Below, piece after piece: positions 1 to 4,822 of a DNA stretch of 11,987 nucleotides. The notes under the pieces are model-generated. The model worked only from the letters and a program-made list of their open reading frames with translations, ran no database searches and was not told the DNA's origin. The stretch comes from CAMYKD01 sp041617155 (GTDB lineage Bacteria; Pseudomonadota; Alphaproteobacteria; Kiloniellales; JAKSDN01), in contig JBFJPL010000120.1 of assembly GCA_041617155.1 (NCBI GenBank), positions 1-11,987 on the forward strand, read 5' to 3'. The translations under genes and the position numbers were made by a program. How positions within the stretch are numbered: the stretch's first letter is position 1; every line of letters starts with the position of its first letter.

Positions 1-952
1 CCGCGAAGCCGAGCAGCGTGAGCAGGGGCAGGAACCCGAGGGTCGGTCCGACGCCCAGCCAGGGCATGATCCGGCCGGTCACGAAGCACTGGATCAGCAG
101 TGTCAGCAGCCCGACCGAAAGATCGATCACGGCGAAGATGCGGGTCCGCTCGGCCGGATCGTCGAACGCGCCGGTGACGATGTGGGCCTGCTGGAAATAG
201 AGAAAGGTCGAGGTCGTGGTGTAGAGCAGGATGTAGAGGCAGATGCCGAGCAGATAGGGCGAGCGCAGCACCTCGGTGATGCCCGCGAACACACTGCCGC
301 CGATTGTCTCGTCCGATGGCGCGGCGGGCGTTGCCGACTCTCCACCGTCACCCGCCGGCGCCGTGCGCAGCAGACGGCGGATGCACTGCACCGCGATCTC
401 CAGAAAACCCGCTGAGATCAGCAGCAGATTGACCGGCCCGAGCGGCACCGCCAGGCTGGCGGTGAGTGCCGGGCCGAGCAGCGCGCCGGCGCTGCCGCCC
501 GCGGCGACGAAGCCGAACAGCCGGCGCGCCTGCTCGTTGCGGAACAGGTCCGCCATGAAGCTCCAGAACACCGACACCACGAAAAGGTTGAACAGGCTGA
601 CCCAGATGAAGAAGGCGCGCGCCACCTGGACCGTCGCGATGTCGAGGCGCAGCAGCAGAAAGAAGATCAGGATGTTGACGATGAAGAAGCGGTAGGCGAG
701 CGGTATGAAGCGCCGGCGCGGCAGCCGGGCGACGAGCGCGCCGAAGACCGGCACGGCCAGCAGCATGGCCACGAAGGTCCCGGTAAACAGCCACTGCAGG
801 TTCCTGACCCCGCCGGCGATACCCATCTCGTCGCGCAGCGGGCGCAGGATGTAGTAGCTGCAGAGCAGGCAGAAGAAGTAGGCGAAGGACCAGAGCAGCG
901 CCCGAACCTCATGGGGCCGCACGTCGACCGCGCGCCGCAGTTGGCCATGCAC
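1..952 (-). CDS. NTP/NDP-exchange (ATP:ADP antiporter family) transporter, N-terminal part
   Basis: Partial gene: the frame stays open to the left edge, giving 317 residues of a family usually about 420-450 long. I chose the GTG at 952, which puts the conserved DVRPHEVRALLWSFAYFFCL block at residues 10-29; an in-frame TTG at 961 is an alternative, and no strong ribosome-binding site decides. Hydrophobic helices are at about 17-38, 53-75, 83-102, 110-136, 144-168, 171-190, 231-252 and 272-292. Family signature residues include YYILRPLRDEMGI (33-45) and FWSFMADLF (129-137), with a hydrophilic loop rich in G, A, S and P at 198-220. Characterised members in Rickettsia and Chlamydia exchange ATP for ADP across the inner membrane; free-living proteobacterial members have no settled substrate, so I infer an inner-membrane MFS-like carrier and leave the substrate open. 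It lies downstream of the tRNA on the same strand and may share its transcript. Confidence 0.85.
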   Translation of the reverse strand, partial: MHGQLRRAVDVRPHEVRALLWSFAYFFCLLCSYYILRPLRDEMGIAGGVRNLQWLFTGTFVAMLLAVPVFGALVARLPRRRFIPLAYRFFIVNILIFFLLLRLDIATVQVARAFFIWVSLFNLFVVSVFWSFMADLFRNEQARRLFGFVAAGGSAGALLGPALTASLAVPLGPVNLLLISAGFLEIAVQCIRRLLRTAPAGDGGESATPAAPSDETIGGSVFAGITEVLRSPYLLGICLYILLYTTTSTFLYFQQAHIVTGAFDDPAERTRIFAVIDLSVGLLTLLIQCFVTGRIMPWLGVGPTLGFLPLLTLLGFA

Positions 953-1050
953 AGAACTCAAGGGCGCCGCCCGGAAGCCAAGGCGGCGTGCCCGCCGCCG
1001 ATTGCGCCTATCCCTGCCCGCCAGACCATCCCGCACCAGCCATCCGATGG

Positions 1051-1126
1051 TGGTGGGCCCGGCAGGATTCGAACCTGCGACAACGCCGTTATGAGCGGCG
1101 GGTTCTGACCGCTGAACTACGGGCCC
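1051..1126 (-). tRNA. tRNA with CAU anticodon, probably tRNA-Ile2 (lysidine type)
   Basis: The 76-nt sequence folds into a complete cloverleaf with encoded CCA: acceptor GGGCCCG/CGGGCCC, D stem GTTC/GAAC, anticodon stem CGCCG/CGGCG, T stem GCAGG/CCTGC. The anticodon loop is CTCATAA, so the anticodon is CAU. The acceptor stem is fully paired at 1-72, which excludes initiator tRNA-Met. The short D loop, the CTCATAA loop, the pairs C4-G69 and C5-G68 and the TTGTC variable loop resemble E. coli tRNA-Ile2, whose C34 is converted to lysidine by TilS to read AUA. Elongator tRNA-Met is the alternative. The gene starts 31 bp after the RNase Z-like gene, on the same strand. Confidence 0.93.
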
Positions 1127-1138
1127 AGGAGAGTTTTG

Positions 1139-1156
1139 CCCGGCTCGGGCGCCGGG
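1139..1156 (-). other. Hairpin between the RNase Z-like gene and the tRNA
   Basis: On the minus strand, CCCGGC and GCCGGG pair perfectly around a 6-nt loop, starting one base after the stop codon of the RNase Z-like gene. There is no following T-run, so termination is doubtful; it could be a processing or stability element in a joint rnz-like/tRNA transcript. Confidence 0.3.
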
Positions 1157-1157
1157 A

Positions 1158-2051
1158 TCAAGGGCTCTCGCCGTCACCTCGTCCTAAAGCCAAATACGCC
1201 TGGCCGTGCTTTACCCGTCGCCGCGCCACGTCGATGGTCATGAGGTCTTCGCCGATTACCACGGGGCCGGGGAAGTCGGCGGTCACTTCGGCGAGCAGGG
1301 CGGCGCGGTCGCAGGCGGGCGGGACGAAGTGGGTCAGGACCAGGCAGCCGACGCCGGCCTCGGCGGCGACCTTGCCGACCTGGCTGGAGAGGGTGTGATA
1401 GCCGGCGACGTTCTCGAGTGTCTCTTGCGTGCGCAGGCCCTCGACCACCGGCAGCTCGCGGTGGACGAAGACCTCGTGGACCAGCACGTCGGCGCCGCGC
1501 GCCGCATCGGTCAGCGTCGGGCAGGGCCGGGTGTCGCCGGAGAGGACCAGGCGCGCATCCGAGGTCTCCAAGACGAAGCCGTAGGCGTGCCTGACCGGCC
1601 GGTGGTCGACCTCGACCGCGGCCACCTTCAGGCGGTCCAGCGCCATTAGCTCGCCCGGGCCGAACTCCTCGACCTCGACCTCGAGCGCGGCGGTCGAGGG
1701 GCGCCGCTCGTGAGCGACGCGCTGGTCCAGTTCAGGCCGCCAGAGCCTCATCAGACGCTCGACATAGGCGCGTGTGCCGGGCGGACCGTAGACCCGCTGC
1801 GGCCGATCGCGGCCCTGATGCCAGGACGAGATGACCAGCTGGAACAGGTCGACGATGTGGTCGGAATGGAGATGCGTAAGCAGCACTGCGTCCAGGTCGC
1901 GGCCCGGCACGCCGGCGCCCAGGAGCCGCTGTGTCGCCCCCGATCCGCAGTCGATCAGCAGCGACCGTCCGCCATGGCGGACGACCTGCGCCGGGCCGTA
2001 ACGTTCGGTCGAGACGGCGGGGCAGCCGGTGCCGAGCAGGGTGATTTCCAT
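1158..2051 (-). CDS. RNase Z-like metallo-beta-lactamase-fold hydrolase
   Basis: 297 residues, start ATG with AGGA seven bases upstream. It carries the beta-lactamase-fold metal site: LLGTG near the N-terminus, THLHSDH at 59-65 (H60, H62, D64, H65), H150, the SGDT aspartate D173, YHT at 218-220 and LTHF with H241. This order and the LLGTG and SGDT blocks match the RNase Z/ElaC branch. Canonical RNase Z has roughly 70 residues between the H150 and D173 equivalents, holding the flexible exosite arm that grips tRNA; here only 22 residues separate them, so the arm is absent. I therefore infer a two-zinc phosphodiesterase or related hydrolase and do not assert tRNA 3' processing. It is cytoplasmic (no signal peptide) and lies upstream of the tRNA. 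Its probable promoter region is the AT-rich segment at 2100-2220. Confidence 0.85.
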   Translation of the reverse strand: MEITLLGTGCPAVSTERYGPAQVVRHGGRSLLIDCGSGATQRLLGAGVPGRDLDAVLLTHLHSDHIVDLFQLVISSWHQGRDRPQRVYGPPGTRAYVERLMRLWRPELDQRVAHERRPSTAALEVEVEEFGPGELMALDRLKVAAVEVDHRPVRHAYGFVLETSDARLVLSGDTRPCPTLTDAARGADVLVHEVFVHRELPVVEGLRTQETLENVAGYHTLSSQVGKVAAEAGVGCLVLTHFVPPACDRAALLAEVTADFPGPVVIGEDLMTIDVARRRVKHGQAYLALGRGDGESP

Positions 2052-2268
2052 GGCCGCATCCTATCGCGCGGCCCTCTGCCGGGACACGAAAAACGCCCAG
2101 CCCGCTGACGAGCGAAATGCAAAAGCAGGTGACGATAAATCAGATGCTTTCTCGGCCTAAAATTCGATATTTATCTCTATAAAACAGCCAGTTATAGACG
2201 CTTAATAATTTCTCGCTTTTCCACGGGTTCCGCACCGGGTTCCGCCCAATTTGAACCTTCCGGAGACG
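2052..2268. other. AT-rich gene-free segment between the integrase homologue and the RNase Z-like gene
   Basis: The 217-bp interval holds no credible gene. Counting 2161-2220 by hand gives 17 G/C in 60 bases (28%), far below the surrounding genes. It is upstream of the RNase Z-like gene, so it probably contains that gene's promoter, but several TATA-like hexamers compete and I cannot choose one. The composition also fits leftover DNA from a mobile element next to the integrase homologue. Confidence 0.6.
2224..2245. repeat. Tandem direct repeat CGGGTTCCGC, 12-bp period
   Basis: CGGGTTCCGC occurs at 2224-2233 and again at 2236-2245, separated by AC. It lies 24 bp downstream of the integrase homologue's stop, at the edge of the AT-rich islet. 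Short spaced direct repeats beside integrase genes can be arm-type binding sites; here that is only a possibility. Confidence 0.5.
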
Positions 2269-3462
2269 CTAGGAGCGCACCGCGGAGACAAGATCGGCCA
2301 GGTCCAGGAGCCGCTTTACGTGGTCGGCCCAGGCCTCCAAAGCCTTGCGTTTCGCCGCGATGTCAGCCGCCGGATCGATCGCCTGGGCCGGCCCGGCGAG
2401 GCTCGACGTGCGGTTCGCGATGCGCTCGAGTACGGTGGGCGGGGTGCCGAGCCGGGCCATGCCGAAGAGCGCCGTGCGGCGCAGGTCGTCGAAGCGGCAG
2501 TCGCTTACGCCGGAGATGCGCGCGACCCGCTCGGCCGCCCGGGAGAAGCCGGAGACCGGCCGCTCCGGGTGACCTCGCGCCGGAAAGACGTAGGGGCTGT
2601 CCAGGCGCGGCAGGGAGGCCAGGATCTCGATCGCGAGGGGCGCCAGCGGCACCTCGTGCGGGTCGCTGCCCCGGGTGACCGCCCGCGGCAGGGTCCAGAC
2701 CTGATTGGCCAGGCCAATGTCGGCCAGCTGCAGGCCGGCCACCGCGCCGCGCCGCTGGGCGGTCAGCAGCATCAGCTTGCCGAGCGATCCGAACGGCCAG
2801 CCGATCTGATCCCAGGCCCGCCACAAGGCGACGATCTCACGCTCCGACAGCAGCCGTTCGCGCGGCGCCTCGCGGGCCGGCGCCCGGACCGCCACGACCG
2901 GCGTCGCCGGCACCATATCGACCTCCAGACCCCAGGCGAACATCTTGCGGATCAGCGCGAGGCGCCGGTTGGCCGCCGTGGCGTGGCCGCGCCGCACCAC
3001 GCGCTCCAACAACTCGATCACGTCGCGCCGGGTGATGGAATCGGCCGGCCGCCTGCGCCAGGCCGGCAGCAGGTCCTGCTCGATCATGCGCGCGTCCGCC
3101 GTCCAGGTCTTCTTCGCCTGCTTGGCGTAGCGCTCGATATAGGCCTTGGCGAAGCCCTCGAAGGTGAGCGGCCCGCCGGTCAGCGAGGCGCGTTCGGCCG
3201 CCGGGTCGCGACCCTTGTGGATCTCGCGCAACGCCTCGACGGCGGCATCGCGCGCCAGCGCCAAGGACAGCGCCGGGTAGCCGCCCAGGGTCATGCGCCG
3301 CTTGCGCCCGTCGATGCGGTACATGAGCTGCCAGGACTTGCGCCCACCGTCGCTTACCCGCAGGCCGAAGCCCGGCAGCTCGGTATCCCAGAACTCCACC
3401 CGGCCGTCGGCCGGCGCCGAGGCCTCGGCCACCGCCGTCTCGGTGAAGGTCATGCGCGCCAT
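2269..3462 (-). CDS. P4-type tyrosine integrase homologue with degenerate active site
   Basis: 397 residues from ATG 3462, chosen because GGGAG lies eight bases upstream; a TTG at 3468 would be too close to that site. Order: N-terminal DUF4102-like arm-binding domain (about 1-90, with LPGFGLRVSDGGRKSW and GGYPALSLALAR), SAM-like core-binding domain (about 100-185), catalytic domain (about 203-385, ending KRKALEAWADHV, a typical P4-integrase tail). The fold signature is clear and the length usual, but the active site is not: Arg I is kept (TAQRRGAV, R237, with the usual Glu replaced by A240), the beta-hairpin Lys is Arg (R264), the HxxR His is Asp (DDLRRT, D325) with Arg II kept (R328), the second His is Arg (ANR, R351), and no tyrosine occurs after Y291. 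Strand exchange is therefore unlikely. It may be a decaying remnant or a repurposed DNA-binding protein. Confidence 0.85.
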   Translation of the reverse strand: MARMTFTETAVAEASAPADGRVEFWDTELPGFGLRVSDGGRKSWQLMYRIDGRKRRMTLGGYPALSLALARDAAVEALREIHKGRDPAAERASLTGGPLTFEGFAKAYIERYAKQAKKTWTADARMIEQDLLPAWRRRPADSITRRDVIELLERVVRRGHATAANRRLALIRKMFAWGLEVDMVPATPVVAVRAPAREAPRERLLSEREIVALWRAWDQIGWPFGSLGKLMLLTAQRRGAVAGLQLADIGLANQVWTLPRAVTRGSDPHEVPLAPLAIEILASLPRLDSPYVFPARGHPERPVSGFSRAAERVARISGVSDCRFDDLRRTALFGMARLGTPPTVLERIANRTSSLAGPAQAIDPAADIAAKRKALEAWADHVKRLLDLADLVSAVRS

Positions 3463-3883
3463 GGGCAATTCTCCCGCACGAAGAACCGGGCGATTCTACG
3501 TCGAGCGGCAGGATTCGGGTCAAGGGGCGGAATGCCGCTTCCGGGCCATGACCGCGAACGCCGCAAGGTCGTTTTGGACAAGCCGACTTGTGGTAGTGGG
3601 TCAGTTTGGAATTTGATGCGCTGAAAGTGCAAAGAGGACTCGAATGTCAGCCTAGTGGACTAAAGCGGTCGTCGTTCCGGGGCGGTGATCGAGGCTGATG
3701 ATAGCCAGAATCGGAAGTTCGCCGCCATCGAATTTCTGTGCTCAGAAGGGCCGCAATCGACCCAAGGCGGCATTCTGGTTTCCCGTCGCGAATGTCGGCT
3801 CTCGGGTCGACCGCGGCCTAGCGTCGCCTGGGTCCGGGATCGCCTTTGCACTTCATCCTGGCCGGCAACACGCGCTCCTTGTC
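3463..3883. other. Gene-free segment upstream of the integrase homologue
   Basis: About 420 bp with no supported gene on either strand; the short open frames here lack family signatures and ribosome-binding sites. It contains an ACAAG-CCGA-CTTGT hairpin at 3578-3591 and four GAATGYC-type motifs (3530-3538, 3642-3651, 3766-3775 on the minus strand, 3790-3799). The promoter of the integrase homologue should lie in its left part, but I see no convincing hexamer pair. It may be decayed mobile or repeat DNA. Confidence 0.5.
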
Positions 3884-4447
3884 TCAGGGCGTCTCTTCCA
3901 CGGTGATTTGGTCTAATTGAGCGTCCAGTCGGCCGTGGCAGAAAACCATGCGAATGTCGCCCTTGAAAGTATCGCTTGGTGTCGGGACAAGGAACACATA
4001 GAGCCGTACCACCTCAAGCAGCCTGGCACCAATGTCTTCGGACGATCCCTCCCGGGTGTGACCGTCCGGCTGAAACGCGTTTTGCAGGTACCAGGGCAGC
4101 GGCTTGTGCCCGCGTGGCGCAACCTTGGCCAGGCCCGCCACGATCTCCCGGAAAGCCTGGATGCAGGTAGCCTCGCTGCGGTTGGCCGGCGGCAAAGTCA
4201 TTGTGGCGCCCAGAATCACCTGGCGCTTCTCCGGGTCGAAGCGGGCGTTGGCCGCTGGTCTGCCAAGACCGAGGCGCTCTTCGAAGGTCTCCCGCGCAAC
4301 CCGCTCTATGTCGCGGTCGAGCTGTGCCATGCCCCAGTCGAAGAGTGTCAGCGGTTCCTGCATCAGGCGGGTCAGCACGTCCGATTCGTCAGCGCGCGCC
4401 GTGCTCGCCACAAAGAGCACGACTAACAGGGTAAGGGCTTTCCTCAT
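3884..4447 (-). CDS. Secreted protein of unknown function
   Basis: 187 residues. Start ATG 4447 is preferred over ATG 4453 because GGAG (rc of 4456-4459) lies eight bases before the former and only two before the latter. Residues 1-19 form a textbook Sec signal peptide: MRK, hydrophobic ALTLLVVLFVAST, then ARA with cleavage before D20. The mature part is about 168 residues, soluble, mixed charge, with no further membrane segment. It has just two cysteines (C95 in EATCIQAF, C170 in MVFCHGRL), which could form a disulfide in the periplasm. I recognise no family. It is divergent from the sensor kinase across a 375-bp gap, so a shared regulatory region or a role related to the kinase's periplasmic sensor is possible but only suggested by position. 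Confidence 0.75.
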   Translation of the reverse strand: MRKALTLLVVLFVASTARADESDVLTRLMQEPLTLFDWGMAQLDRDIERVARETFEERLGLGRPAANARFDPEKRQVILGATMTLPPANRSEATCIQAFREIVAGLAKVAPRGHKPLPWYLQNAFQPDGHTREGSSEDIGARLLEVVRLYVFLVPTPSDTFKGDIRMVFCHGRLDAQLDQITVEETP

Positions 4448-4634
4448 GAACATCGCTCCGCGGTATCGGGGTCGAGCGGGGCAGTCGTGGGTCCTATGGC
4501 AACTTTATCGCAAGGTACCCACTTCAGCGTCCTATTCCTCATCCAGATGCCGAAGTTGTGAAACGCTCCTCTGAGCTGCTGCTCCTAGCCGAACCCTGCT
4601 ATTGCGGCCCGCCCCCGTCGAATGACCGCAAGGG

Positions 4635-4680
4635 GTCACGAGCCGACTAGGGCCGAGCCGGCTCGTCACGTCCGTTTTTT
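4635..4680 (+). terminator. Possible intrinsic terminator without an obvious gene
   Basis: ACGAGCCG (4638-4645) pairs with CGGCTCGT (4659-4666), extending past one mismatch by two more pairs, with a 13-nt loop; TTTTTT follows at 4675-4680, five bases after the stem. On the plus strand no upstream gene needs it, so it could end an unannotated small RNA or be chance. Confidence 0.3.
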
Positions 4681-4763
4681 GGGGTGACGCAGACGCAAAC
4701 TGCTAAAATGTGGACGTTCACGGTGCTGTTTCGGCAAGATTTCAAACTGAGACACTACCCGAC

Positions 4764-4792
4764 TTGTACGAATCTAGTAGACGAAGTACAAA
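4764..4792 (+). promoter_or_regulatory. Inverted repeat TTGTAC/GTACAA with promoter-like spacing before the kinase
   Basis: TTGTAC (4764-4769) and GTACAA (4786-4791) form a 6-bp inverted repeat, with TCTA-G-TAGA nested almost concentrically at 4773-4781. TTGTAC also stands 17 bp from TACAAA (4787-4792), the spacing of a sigma-70 promoter, though each hexamer is a weak match (3/6 and 4/6). It lies 31 bp before the kinase start: either operator, promoter, or both. Confidence 0.35.
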
Positions 4793-4822
4793 GGACAGAC
4801 TGGTCGGAAAATATAGGCTTGG

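Larger units (their letters stand above)
4448..4822. other. Divergent intergenic region, secreted protein / sensor kinase
   Basis: 375 bp between two divergent genes, so it should hold both promoters. Visible items: a hairpin followed by six T at 4635-4680, a TAAAAT hexamer at 4704-4709 with a poor -35, and an inverted repeat with a promoter-like spacing at 4764-4792. The remainder shows no gene. Confidence 0.5.

Noticed and set aside
348..948. Open frames on the minus strand at 348-794 and 667-948
   Set aside because: They are out of frame with the transporter, whose continuous frame from 952 to the left edge shows family motifs and hydrophobic helices.
2117..2182. 21-codon frame in the AT-rich islet (ATG at about 2117)
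   Set aside because: Too short, no convincing ribosome-binding site, and in a likely promoter region.
2251..3624. 457-codon open frame on the plus strand
   Set aside because: Antisense to the integrase homologue, whose three-domain signature and ribosome-binding site are clear; the plus-strand product is Arg/Gly/Gln-rich low-complexity sequence typical of GC-rich antisense frames.
3685..3916. Overlapping 60-73-codon frames in the gap between the integrase homologue and the secreted protein
   Set aside because: No ribosome-binding site, several frames equally open, no recognisable domain.
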